From Nepenthes gracilis (lineage: Eukaryota; Streptophyta; Magnoliopsida; Caryophyllales; Nepenthaceae): a DNA stretch of 64,000 nucleotides. The notes under the pieces were generated by a model. That model was not told the DNA's origin. It saw only the letters and a list, made by a program, of their open reading frames with translations, and ran no database searches. Both the position numbers and the translations under genes were made by a program. Each line of letters begins with the position of its first letter. Positions within the stretch are counted from its first letter, which is position 1. The DNA lies in the NCBI GenBank assembly GCA_033239525.1, contig BSYO01000004.1, positions 3,100,001-3,164,000 on the forward strand, in the 5' to 3' direction. Shown here piece by piece: positions 24,789 through 36,655 of the stretch.

Positions 24789-25457
24789 TGATAAGTATTG
24801 TTATTAACGACTCAAAAGGAAGAGTCTGTCTAAGGATTCGGATCGTAAAAAAATAGAGGCTCGATCAGCCCATATGACATTGGTAAGTGTACTCGTCGGC
24901 CCTGTCCAAGGGGTTTGCTCCCTAAAGAAAGACGAAGCCATGACTAATAATTGAAGTGGTTTTCTTCTCTTATTTAGATTCAACAGTCTTGGACCCTAGT
25001 TGAAACCGCTAGCAGAACGACATTTTATCCATCCGATAATTTCTTAAGTGGTTCACAAGACAAGTCAACTGCCTCATAATTTTTATAAAAATTTATCCTT
25101 CCCAATAAAAATGGGATTACGCTCAACCAAGCAAAAACTAATCTTAAAACAATTTAAGACGCTTTAAGTATACACACACTCTCTGTCGCTATGACTCTTT
25201 CTGAAAAGTATAAACCACAAATAAGAATTATATTTATAAATATCTACACTTGCATTCTCCATTTTCTTTCCTAAGAGAAGATAATAACTTAAATATCGGA
25301 GGATATATCGAATAGTGAATTTCACGATTTTTGGCCGTACTTTATCAGACGCGTATGATTTAAATTTAAAGCGTCGAAAAATTAAACCCGCTTTAGACCC
25401 GACGGATAATTTTTAACTCTCTAATCTTCACTACAATCTAGATTTGAAGACATATCA
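24789..25457 (+). mobile_element. Solo LTR, gypsy/Tat-like, short (copy 4)
   Basis: A 669-bp block starts TGATAAGTATTG and ends AAGACATATCA, with the exact pentamer ATAAA at 24784-24788 and 25458-25462. The 3' half carries AATATCGGAGGATATATCG and AAACCCGCTTTAGACCCG, matching the U5 region of the LTRs at 4643 and 10442. Given the AT-rich flanks, the pentamer alone would be weak evidence. The shared U5 order makes the call. Confidence 0.7.
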
Positions 25458-25462
25458 ATAAA

Positions 25463-27119
25463 TATTCATAAATATCATAAAATAATAGTAACAAAAGAAA
25501 TTGAAAGTTGGTGAACCTGATTCATCAAAATTCAGTTTTTCTCGAATTTTATTATATAATATTTTTTAAAAATTGACTCAAAATTATTTTAATGATATCA
25601 AAATTTATAAATAAAATATACGATGTTATAATTTACATATTGTATATATATTTATATATGAGTGTTCGATTTGATTTTATTTAGTTAGATTTAAATTATT
25701 AATCCATAATCAAACCTCAAATACAGTTTGAATAAATAGTTAAAATGCAATCAAACAATACAGTAACCCCAAAATTGACATCCATACAAAATTAAAAGAA
25801 TTTATTTGCCTCAATTTTATTTATTTTTTTGATAACAGTAGCAGTTGTTCTACTTCGACTCGCGATTTGATTTGACTTAATTTAGGCAATTTGACTTGGT
25901 TTAATCATCTTTGTTTAGCCTGGCTGAAATATGTTCAATTTAGTTAAAAGACATAATAAAATTTATAATATATGTAGTCCATATGTCTTACAATTTTAAC
26001 TATATACTTATAAATATGTCGATGTAGTTTATGTATTAAAAAAAATAAAAATAAATTATTTTTAAATATTTATATTAAATTATATATTTAAAAATTGATG
26101 ATTAATATTTATGAATATAAATACTATATAACAATAAAAAAAATGTAACTTTCTCCATATCCAACTCTCCTTTTCTTTTATTTATTTTTTTATTGTTTTC
26201 ATGACACGTAAAAATCTTATTTCAATACAATTTCACACTACTTAAAATGTTAGGTAAAATATTAAAACAATAATAACAAATTTTAAAATAAAAAACGATC
26301 ATCAATGTGATATTTTTAATATTATGTAATTGTAAAATCACTCTAATTATAAATTAACTATATATTAATGAATTTGTTTTCGAGCCTTACACAAATCGGT
26401 AGAATAGTGTTTCTAGAGTCTATCTCTTTGAAACAATGATCAATTAAATTACTTTTTAATTATAATTATCTAATTAATATTAAAAGGATAATATTAATAT
26501 TTTTTCCATAATAAATACAATTTAAATAGTTTTTTTATTTTAATAATAAATAATACAATCTTTTTATTAATATTGAATAAATATGATTTAAAAAAGTTAA
26601 ATTAACTCCTTTCTTTAGTGGGATAATATCTCTGAATCCCTAGTTATAAGACCCCCAATGCATTTGTAGCCGAAATTAACATCTAAATTAAATAAAAGAG
26701 AGATCAAATATTTTTAATTTTTTTTGGTATTTTAGTGACTACTTTTTATCACTGTTTTAGAATCTTCCAACCTTATTATATATATATTTTTTTTATAACT
26801 TTGATTTTATTTTTAACTTTAAATAAAAGACTGCTTCATATATAAATTTTTGCGACCCAGAGAGTCTTGAACGAGATTTAATCACTTTAGATATATTATA
26901 TATGATCTTACTTTATATTATATTAAAGATCGTTTTTATATCTCAAACTGTTAGCCTTTATACGAAATAACTACAACTCTATTAATTGTATATAACATAA
27001 ACTCTTTTTTCTTTTTTATGTTTTTTTGGTAAGCTTTAGAATATATTCAATTGAATCAAATTTCAATAATTAAGATTTTAAAAATAGAAAATATTAAAAT
27101 TATTATATTTTAAAATTTT
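25463..27119. other. AT-rich intergenic DNA
   Basis: No gene, RNA or defined repeat boundary is recognised. Confidence 0.5.
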
Positions 27120-28245
27120 ATTATAATTATTTAAAATAATTAATTGTTTAAATTTGTTTTAAAATAATTATTATCCATTAAAAATTAATGGTCAAAATTT
27201 AAAAACAACTCTCTTTATTTTATAAGAGGTGAAGCTTCTCCGAATCTTGGGTTTGTATGTCATACATTTTAATGTGCAAAATATTAATATTTATTTTCCA
27301 TAACTATAGAAATGGAAAATTAATGTAAATTAATTAACAAAAATTAATAGCAATATTTTATTAGCTTAAACTTATTAGTGAACTCTATTTACCTCCATTT
27401 TAGAGAGCAATTTTGGGTAAAAAAATAAAAATTCACTTCATTTTATTCCAAATTTCTTCATCTTCTTTAAATAAATAAATAAAAAGAAAAGAGCAAGAGG
27501 TACGTGAAAAGAAGATTTAGCTCTTCTTTTGAGGAAGGGCAGGATAACAAGAACAAGAGGCTCTTAAATGAGCATTAGGCTGGAATTACCCCCACTTTGC
27601 TCTTAAATGGACCATATTTCTTTTTCTTTTTCTTTTTTAATAAGAAAATTCCATCCCTACCCTAATTTAGGTGTAATAAATATATATATATATAATATAT
27701 ATTTATTAAATTAATTTAGATATTAAATGAGAGAAATTAATTTTAGAACTAAAAATTCAAATGCTGAATTAAAATGTCATTGTTGCAATGCTTGTGGGGG
27801 CCCCAATGGGCTGCGAATTCAGACTCCTTCTCTGGGGGGGGCCATTGAGATGGTGCGTTTGACATAGAATCAAAGTGTTCATTGGGAAAATCACGCTTGG
27901 ATTTTGACAATATTAGCAATCTAATTTTCCGCCAAAAATATTGAAGAATAGTCCAACGGAAGCAGAAGATAGCAACAACTGAATAAAAACTCAATGATAT
28001 GTCAACATTTGACTATAGATAAAAATTATTAGTCACTTTTTAAATCTATGGATAAGATCTTGAGATAATATATTGTAATATCTAACACGTTAAGAAAGTA
28101 CCCGACATGTCTAAAAGAAGACTAATAAAATGTGTGTTTATTAGATAATATGATAGTATTTAAAAAAAAAAAAATAATAAAAAAATAACTATTTTCTTGC
28201 TCAGGACATACAACCAATCAACAATCAACTCTAATAAAAATATAT
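27120..28245 (+). repeat. Dispersed repeat block, copy A
   Basis: About 1.1 kb closely matches 61268-62420 in the same orientation, roughly 85-90% by eye. Shared landmarks include GAGCAAGAGGTACGTGAAAA, TGAGGAAGGGCAG, GAGCATTAGG and GTTGCAATGCTTGTGGGGGC. Open frames in it are not conserved between the copies, so I do not call a gene. Confidence 0.85.
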
Positions 28246-28991
28246 GCTGGGTGGAGGATTTGAGAATGAGGATCGGAGGTGCACTTGTGAAGAGTGGCTT
28301 TCGTCATGGGGCGCTTGTAATGAGTAGCCTTTTTGAGTATTGAGTTCGCAGGAAACTTGTAACAGAAGAGAATGAAGAGTAGTTGAATGTTTGAAAATTT
28401 GAGAGCTTTTGCTAATTTAAGTATGCAAGAGAATATACCTATGGAGTGAATTTTGATGGCCTCTTATATCCATGAGCCTCTATCACATTCATTAGTAACG
28501 ATAATATATAGTATACAATGTTTATTGGATATCTAACATGTTAAGATAATATAGGTAGAATATTAAGATAATATATAGTAATATCTAACATGTTAAGAAA
28601 GTGCCCGACATATCTAAAAGAAGGCTAACAAAATATGTGTTTATTGGGCAATATGACAATGTTCAACATTTTTTTTTTTTAATAATAATTCTCTCGCTCA
28701 AAGCATACAACCAACTAACATTCAGCTCTAATGAAGATTAATGTTGGGTGAGGAATTCGAAAATGAGGATTGGAAGTGTACTTGGGAAGAGTAGTTTTGG
28801 TCGTTGAGTGCTTGTAGTGAGCGGCCTCTCTGAATACTTAATTCGTAAGGAACTAGCAATAGAAAAGAAGGAAGAGTAATTGGATGTTTGAGAATTGGAG
28901 AGTTTTTGCTAATTTAAGTACGCAGGAGAGCGTATCTATGAAATGAATTTTCATGACTTTTTATATCCATAGGCCTCTGTCACATTAATTA
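28063..28991 (+). repeat. Tandem duplication of ~430 bp (period ~500)
   Basis: Copy 1 is at 28063-28496 and copy 2 at 28566-28991. Both run from AGATAATATAT through TAAAAGAAG, CATACAACCAA and GAGAATGAGG-like text to a closing TCACATT...TTAG. A third, truncated copy of the first part is at ~62245-62420. Confidence 0.8.
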
Positions 28992-29310
28992 GATGGCGAG
29001 GAGGGATGCTTATCTTCTGAGAGGATTGTCATTACCAAAGTTATTCTCTACGAGTGCACCTCCATTCTTTAATCTCAAATCCATCACCCAACATTCATCT
29101 TTGCATCATCTATTTTTACTTTCTTATTCCTAGAAGACTGATTATTGACTTAAGTATTGGAGGATAAGACGGATGACGAGTTTCGTCATTTTACTCTGAT
29201 TTCTCGTCATTTGTTGCTGTGTGTAGGATCAAAAGTGTGCAAGACGGTGATAAGAACCCGAATAGGAATTCGACCTTAATCCGTTTAAAATTTGAATTCA
29301 AAATGCATCA
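28992..29310 (+). mobile_element. U5-like end of an LTR related to the solo LTRs
   Basis: The segment after the tandem duplication has AAGTATTGGAGGATAAGACGG, then TCGTCATTTGTTGCTGTGTG, then GAATTCGACCTTAATCC and the ending AAATGCATCA. This is the same order as the other LTR ends. The start of this LTR could not be placed: the tandem duplication probably lies inside it, and no matching target duplication was found. Confidence 0.5.
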
Positions 29311-30426
29311 ATAGAACAAATTGATTATATCATAAATTATGAAGCAATACTTGTTTGATATTATAAAAATACCAAAATTTAAAAAATATATATAAACTTT
29401 TAAAAATTTTAAATAAATTGTCTTGTCAATATATGTAATTCTACGTGTATATATATTAATAATGTAAATACATAGATAGATATATAGATATGAAAATATA
29501 ATTATAAAATAATAAATATAAATAATAAAATAATCATTTCATAAAAATAATACCACATTTTAGACCGGGCCAAAACAATAGTTTTTTGAATAATATTTAA
29601 CAGATTAAATATTAAATAGTTATAACTACGATCAAAGTCAAGCCAATAATATTAAACATAATTATGTTCTCATATAGAAATAAAAACACATGAGTTGTTA
29701 AGATCATAAAAAGCCATCAATAATGTAAGTCTTAATCATATTAGCTGTACAAACACGTATAACAATAAATATATACAAAAACTTATCTAAATATATTATA
29801 TATTATCTAAATTTAAAAGTCTAAATTATTAAATCATAAAACAATATGTATATATTTTAAGTTATAATACATTTTTTTATTTTATGATGCGTGAATATAT
29901 ATATATATATTTTAATACAAGTGATACGTAATTTCAACGCAATTTGCATAAGCCTCGCCTTTATTAAACAAGCGCATAGCTAAATCAAATCGACATGGCC
30001 AGAGCCGCCCTTCAAACCATAGAGACAAGCCTAACTCGAAAGGTGGGAACTAGGGAGGAGTGGGGGCCTCCCTGCCCCCTCAATCCTAGAGTAGGGGCAT
30101 AATTTTTTTCCAATGAAAAATAACATTTTTTGTATTATTTTTAAATTTATTAAAATTATTATCCTAGATTTTAAATAAAAATACAAAAGATAAAATTATT
30201 TTTTATAATGACAGAGGTGAAGACAAATTCTAAGGCAATGTTGTATTACCTATATTTTTCTTATTTTTTATTGGGATATATAAATATCCCATGTCTTGAA
30301 ATGAAACCCTAAACTCATCCTTGCAAATTGACATCTATTTAATAATAAATTAGAAATTGATTGAATGAATTATATGTATTACCTATATTTATTTTAAATA
30401 GATTTTTAATTTCTTTTGTTCCCATG
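29311..30426. other. AT-rich spacer with one GC-rich patch
   Basis: No gene is recognised. A GC-rich patch at about 29990-30110 (CCTCCCTGCCCCCTC and neighbours) has no protein-like frame and may be a transposon remnant. Confidence 0.45.
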
Positions 30427-30449
30427 TTATTTATTTATTAAATATTTAA
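30427..30449 (+). repeat. 23-bp direct repeat at the left edge of the gypsy element
   Basis: These 23 A/T bases recur exactly at 42929-42951, immediately beyond the 3' LTR. This is far longer than the usual 5-bp target duplication. Confidence 0.8.
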
Positions 30450-31243
30450 GGAAGACGCGAGAAAGCGTCACCCAGGTCCAACGGGGAACGGTCGCGAAGT
30501 CACGCCCGTAACGGAACTGCACAGATTAAATGCGTCACGGAACAGCGTGAAAGAGGCGGAAAGGCTTCCTAGGCATGGCAAGATACGCCAACGCCATCAA
30601 CAACCACTCCTCAAAGATTGAAAAATCTCCAGTCATTCCCAAGACGGGGACTAGCGTGGATCGGGGGTCCGTGACAACGACTCGCGACCGGACAACGGCG
30701 TCTTAGCGCCCCGGAGTCGAATTGAGGGGGCATATAGCGCCCTCACCCTCCCGAAGGGATGTTTGGATTCGAACTCGAGAACGGTTTTGCTGTTCCGCGA
30801 CCTTGCGACTAAGGGTTACCTTGGATCCCAAGCACTAGTCCATATAAGGCTCCAATCCTCCGAGCGGATTGGGCCAAATCGCCTTCCTTCTTCTCATCCC
30901 GTCAAAAAAAAGTTAGCCACTCATCGCAAATATACGAGGAAGCCAGGCTTCCATCACCTCGCTCACCGCATTTCTACTCATCACCACATAAGTTCTTCTT
31001 ACGCATCACAAGATTTTTACGCGAACCACCTTAGCGTGCGCATTTCCACAATCATGGGGAAATTTGCCGACTGAGCGTCGGAGTGGCCTATGGGAGAAAC
31101 CTGCCCGCACTCTTCACCTCTTGTTTGTTGTTTGTGTTGTGCGAGTCAGTTCCGAGAGACGGGAGACCGGATCCTTCTTCCGGCTCCCGCGGCGCTTAGG
31201 AATCCCTTAATCCGGACAACAACCTCGGGGCCCGGACGCAACA
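30450..31243 (+). repeat. 5' LTR of the gypsy element, truncated at its start
   Basis: It aligns with 42055-42928 of the 3' LTR, starting at ACGCGAGAAAGCG and sharing GGTTACCTTGGATCCCAAGC, CATTTCTACTCATCACCACA and GCGTCGGAGTGGCC. It ends GGACGCAACA, the same terminus as the solo LTR at 6097-7089. The first ~70 bases present in the 3' LTR are missing. A remnant CCCATGTT may survive at 30421-30428. Confidence 0.85.
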
Positions 31244-31261
31244 TTGCGCCGTCTCATTGCC
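31244..31261 (+). promoter_or_regulatory. Possible primer binding site
   Basis: TTGCGCCGTC follows the 5' LTR directly. Plant gypsy elements commonly have TGGCGCCGT-type sites here, and this looks like one with a base missing. The tRNA cannot be named with confidence. Confidence 0.4.
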
Positions 31262-31746
31262 TGTTCATTTCCTACCATTAAAAACCAAGCATGGTAAACA
31301 CCAGCGCAGCGCAATGCTCTAATTTTGGAGACCACCGTCTGGATGGAGTCCTTCACGGAACCAAGCGAACAACCAACCGAGCGGGCACCCGCCACCCGGC
31401 CGCGGAGTTAGACGCCCGAAGGAGATCCTCCCTCGCCGTATGCGCGAACACCGACCCCGTGCCGGGGGCCGCCCCTCTAGCGGCCCAGCCTCAACTTCCA
31501 AGAAAGAAAGGCGTCGAGGCCACTCAGGAGGCGAGCCAATCGACTTGACCACGCAGCGGCCCGGCCCGCACCCGCACCTGAAACGCCCTGAATGAGGCGG
31601 AAAGCCGCCTCGCCGATGACGACAGGAGGACAGCCCGACGACGCTCCTCCGCAACTCGCGGCAACGGAGACCACCGGCGCGGGCTCCAATGGGGGAGCGC
31701 GCCTCCATGCAGAGCCGCCACCCCGACAAGCACGAGGCACGACCCC

Positions 31747-32889
31747 GTGGGAACACGGAGCTCGCGCGCCCCGTCCTCAATGCGCGAAGGGGCTCTACGG
31801 ATCCTTCGATGGAGGAGAAAGTCAAGGTGTTGTGGGACACCCCGCACAAGGAGAAGCCCACGCCTCCTCCGCCAATCTCCGCGTGTGTCGCCCTTTGCCA
31901 TGGACTGCGGACACGGCCCCCCGAGTAAGTTCAATGCCGGTCATGGAGGGATACTACGAAGCAAGGATCCCATGGACCATCTCAATCGCTTCGCACCCAC
32001 CTCACTCTACAAGGGGCAAGCGAGGCCCCGATGTGTCGGGAGCTTCCCCGTCACCCTTAGGGGCGACGCGCTACTCGGGTTCCATGGCCTCCCCCGAACT
32101 CCATATGCCTTCGACGAGCTCGCCGATAGCTTCCTCGAGCTGGTTCGCCTCCGAAGAGGGAGGGAGGAGAGACAACCATGGCACCTGTCCGCCTCCGCCC
32201 AGAGGACGAATGAAAGCCCGAAGCGGTTCGGGACCGCTTCATCACCGAGGCGCGACGCGATCCCGCACCTCTCCGACGAATCAAGCTCGGTGCCTTCATC
32301 GCCACTTTGGCGGCGGGGACTTCTTCAAGCACTTCTTGGCTTTATCGCACCGGCGCAGAGACTTTCGAGGCGAGACCATTGCCGGGCGTATATCACGGCC
32401 AAGAGGCCAACGAAGCAAAACGCCCGAGCGGGGATCGGCCCGGAGACCTCCCGAGCCTCCCGGAGGAAGAAAGAGGGACGGCGGCAGCCGGCGCTTCATG
32501 GAGCGCCGAGCAAAGAGCGACCCCGCGGCCTAAGAAGGATTACAAGGGGCCTCTCCGACCCCCATTGAATGATAGCCGCACAAACATCCCGATGATCCGT
32601 GATGAAAGATTCTTCAAGTGGCCAAAGACACCCAAGGGTCCTGGGCGGCGGCTGCACAAAGTCTTGCCCACCGCCGCCGCCCTGGGGCACTCAATCGAGA
32701 ACCGCCGCACTGCAGCAGGAGATTGAAGATCTGATCCCGAGGACACTTCAAGAGATTCGTGGAAAGGCTCGGGCAAGAACTCCGCCCCTCGACGGAGAAC
32801 CCAAACAGCCACCAAGAGCCCGCACGGCGGCCGGCGTAGTCCACATGATCTCTTCCGCCACACAGAACGCCGGGCACGGACCGCCTTAA
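31747..32889 (+). pseudogene. gag: gypsy gag remnant
   Basis: Encoded the capsid/nucleocapsid polyprotein that packages element RNA. The frame around 31975-32140 carries the plant gypsy gag core DHLNRF, then SFPVTLRGDALLGFHGLP, then FDELADSFLEL. Further on, in other frames, come EEANEAKR-like text (~32400), PLNDSRTNIPMI and DERFFKWP (~32560-32630), and LQQEIEDLIP with GVVHMIS near the end. The zinc knuckle expected between them is not intact. The gene changes frame several times, and long frames on the opposite strand here are by-products of high G/C content. It is not translatable as one protein. Confidence 0.75.
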
Positions 32890-33011
32890 ATAGCTTCCAA
32901 GAGTGGGCGGGGGTTAGGGGTTAGAAATGATGTCATTAGCTTTAGCAAAAGACATACGGCACATGTAACTTCCCCATACTCGACCCCCTTGTTGTATCGG
33001 CCTCGTCACCG

Positions 33012-36000
33012 GTGGTGATGACTACCACCAAACGGGTCTTCATTGATAATGGAAGCTCACAAAATTTATCATCTTACTCGTTCACCAAACTCGGGACTAA
33101 AATGTAGCCAAATGAGGGCAAAGAAAATTATTATACGGCTTGGACAACGAGCCTGTTCCAAAGTCATAAGGATTATACGACCGAAGTCACGATGGGGACT
33201 CACCGCGCTCTATGACGCGCGAGTTGGCGTTCCTCGTCGCCGACCTTCCGTCTCGTATACAATGCCATACTCGGCACCATTCCCGACGGCCTTGAACATC
33301 ACATCCATCCCGCACCTGGAAGAAATTTCCCACCCCTCGGGGGGGGAGAAGTTCTAGGAGATCAAGAATGGGGCGGACGTGCTACTTGTCCCAAATCGGT
33401 CCTACGACACCTTGCGGACCAAGTGAAGACTGGACCTCCGCGACGAGACGTCGCTCCAACAGCCCTCGAGGAGGAGATCGAGGCGATTCCGCTCGATCCC
33501 TCCGATCCGTAACGGTGCGTCGATAAGGAAATCCCTTCAACCCGGAGATCGCGACAGACTAATTACCTTCCTACGGACCAACTCCGATGTGTGTTTGCAT
33601 GGGGCTCCACGACATGGGGATATCGGCCGAAGTCATAGTCCACAAGGGCCTTGACGCGAGCCGAAAACCCGTCCGTGAGCGGAGGAACCACTCCGTCGAG
33701 AAGTTGGTCGCCATCGAGAAGAAGTGAAGAGGCTCTTGGACGCTGGATTTATCGAGAGAAGTCCAAGACCGTGAGTGGTCCGCCCAACGTCGTCTTTGGT
33801 AAAAAGAGCAAAGAAGTGGCGGATGTGTGTCGACACCGACGTGAATAAGGCCTCGCCCCAAAGATAGCTTTCCGCTCCCAAGGATTGACTCGTGGACTCC
33901 ACGTCCGGCACGAACCGCCGAGCTTCATGGACGCGTGTACTCGGGATACAACCAGATCCTGATGGACCCGAGAGGACGAGGAGCACACCTCGTTCATGAT
34001 GATGACCAAGGGACGTATTGCTACAAAATGATGCCCTTTGGTCTCAAGAATGCGGGCGCAACGTACCATCCGCCTCGTAAACAAGATGTTCGCGGCTGGA
34101 AATCGGGCGGAATGTGGAGGTGTACGTCGACGATATGCTCGTAAAAAGCAAGGTAGCAAGGCGCCACGTCGACGACTGGACGAGACCTTCCGGATCCTCC
34201 GACAAAGATGGGATGAAGCTTAACCCCGCCAAATGCGCGTTGGGTAACCTCTCGGAAAATTCTTAGGCTTTGTATCAGATCCCAAACATGGAATAGAAGC
34301 CAATCCGAGAAGATCAAGGCAATACTCGATTTGAACCCTCCGCGCACAAGAAAAAGAAGTCCGTGAAGGCGACAGGCGGATAGCGGCCCTCTCACGGTTC
34401 TTGGCCAAGTCACCGAGAAATACTTGCCTTTCTTCAAGGCGCTAAGGGGCACCAAGTCACACAGGTTCAAATGGAGTGAAGAATGCGACAAGCATTCGGG
34501 AATTGAAGACTTATCTTTCCAAATACGCCGCTCCCGAGCTCACCGCGCGAAGGAGAAGATCTCTACCTCTACTCCGGGCGTCGCCTTCCGCCCTCGCCTC
34601 CGTGTTAGTGGCGGAACATGAAGGCAAGCAACAACCGGTGTACTACGTGAGCCGGGTGCTGACGGACGAAACCCGTTATCCGCACGCCGAAAGATGGCGC
34701 CGCACTCGCCTATGCAAAAGACGGAAGCTACGACCCTACTTCCGGTCCATCGGATCGTCGTGCTACTGCATCACCGCTGAGGACGATTTTGCAGAAACCG
34801 AGAGACATCCGGCTTCTACTGGTTTCAGGGGTCATTCGGGGAGTTCGACTGAGTTCCGGCCACACCCGGGCCGTGAAAAAGCAGGCCCCGGCGGACTTCA
34901 TTGTCGGGCGCACACGCGCAGCAAGCGAGAGGACAACAACGCGGAGAAGAAGACGGAGGCGAGATCTCGCCGTATGGACTCTCAACGTAGACGGATCATC
35001 AACCTGGCAGCGGCGGAGAGCCGGTGTGGTGCTAAGGACGCCCGAAGGCATGGAGATCACATACTCCGTTCGCCTTCCCGCCACGAACAACGTTGGCAGT
35101 AATATGAAGCCCTCGCGGGCTGCGACTGCGAGGAGTGTTCCCGCGGCCGGCCGGGTCGTGCGTAGTGATTACGAGCTCGTGGTCAACCAGGTGAAAGGGA
35201 ACTTCGAAGCCGCGAACCCACAACTAGTGAGGTATCCGCGAGAGTAAGAACCCCGATCCCCGAGTTCGGTCAATTCGAGATCGAGCATATCCCGAGATCG
35301 ATAACGAACGTCTTTGGCCGACCGGCCCCGGACGCGGCCGCCTAACCGCGGAGCAAGACGCGAGGGAGCCCAGGGAAGTCCTAAACGCACTGAAGATCGA
35401 CGCCCGAGGACAAAGAAGTAATGCAGACGGACGGAGATAATTGGATGACGCCCGTACATACGGTTCTTATCGGAGGAACCTTACCAGAGACGCCAACGAT
35501 GCCAAGCGGTCAAGAAAGCGGCAGGATGGTACACGATTCCGAACGGAAGGTCAGACAGACGGGGTACTCGGCTCCCTCCGAAATGTCTTACCACAGAGGA
35601 GGCCGACTACGCGTTGGCGAAGTATACACTGGGGCAATGCGGATCACATTGGCGGGAAAAACCTAGCATTCAACGTCGTGCGGCAAGGCTTCTACTGCCC
35701 ACCATGAAGCGAGACGCTATGGAGTTCGTCCGCAAGTGTGAAAGTTGCTGTCCACAAAGAACATGACACACCGGCCGCGCACACCGAGCCGCACTATCTC
35801 CCGGCCCCCATGGCCGTTCAGAATGGGGCTCGACATACTGGTCCGCTTCCAATGGCAAATGGACAGAAAATTTCGATCGTCGGTATCGACTATTTTACGA
35901 AATGGGTGGAAGCTGCCCCTCTCGCTAGGATCACTGAGCACAATGCGACGGAGTTCCTACGCCAAGGCATTGTTTGCCGCTTTGGGATCCCTGAGGTTGT

Positions 36001-36655
36001 GGTGACTGATAACGGGACCCACCACCGGGAAACGCTTTACAAAGTCTTTGCCACAACCTCCGCATCAAGCCGGTGCACACATCCGTGGCGCACCCGCGGC
36101 CCAACGGGCAGGTCGGGTTACCAACCGTGACGTTGCTCCATGGGATAAAGACCATTTGGAAAGACGCAGGGGCTCCCCGGGTGGAGGAGCTACCATCGGT
36201 GCTATGGTCGCACCGACGACTACGAGGGAATCAACAAGGGAAACGCCTTTCAACCTCTCGCGGGGTTGAGGCGGTGGTTCCCGTAGAAGTGGAATGCCAA
36301 GCTGCGCGGGTCGAACACTTCGACCCAACTACCAACGCGCAAAGCTCGGGAAAGTCCGACTTGCTCTCGGTTCGGGGCGCCGCGCTGCTCCGAACCGCCG
36401 CCTACCCGGCGAGTGGCGCGATACTACAACAAGCGGGTGAAAGCACGCCCGCTGTAAGTTGGAGATCCGTCCTCCGAGCGTAGAGGCGGCTGGAAAGACC
36501 GCGAACAGAAACAAACTCTCCCCGGGATGGGAGGGGCGTTCTTCGTCTCCGCAATCCTCCGGAGCGGAGCGTATAAGCTACGCGCCTTGGAACGGCAAAC
36601 TTGTCCCGCGGACATGGAATGCCGCCAACTTAAGGAAATATTATCAATAATGCAA
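33012..36655 (+). pseudogene. pol: gypsy pol remnant: protease, RT, two RNase H modules, integrase
   Basis: Encoded the replication enzymes. Order seen: aspartic protease with FIDNGSS (Asp codon at 33045); RT from ~33590, with YSGYNQILMDP and YCYKMMPFGLKNAGATY near 33935-34070 and the active-site box YVDD at 34123-34134; the first RNase H with QQPVYYVSRVLTDETRYP (~34630-34690) and KLRPYF; a second RNase H-like module with WTLNVDGSST (~34975) and YELVVNQVKGNFEA (~35170-35210); integrase with IVGIDYFTKWVEAAPLARIT and VVTDNGTHH (~35880-36020), PNGQV and EELPSVLWS; and a closing PRTWNAANLRKYY at ~36610-36650. At least ten frame changes interrupt it, so it is dead as written. Confidence 0.88.

Noticed and set aside
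27749..27994. 81-codon minus-strand frame in repeat copy A
   Set aside because: Copy B at ~61950-62200 does not keep the frame open, so there is no sign of coding constraint.
31319..32889. Several long overlapping frames on both strands at the start of the gypsy interior
   Set aside because: High G/C content makes stop codons rare on all frames. Only the fragments with gag motifs on the plus strand are supported.
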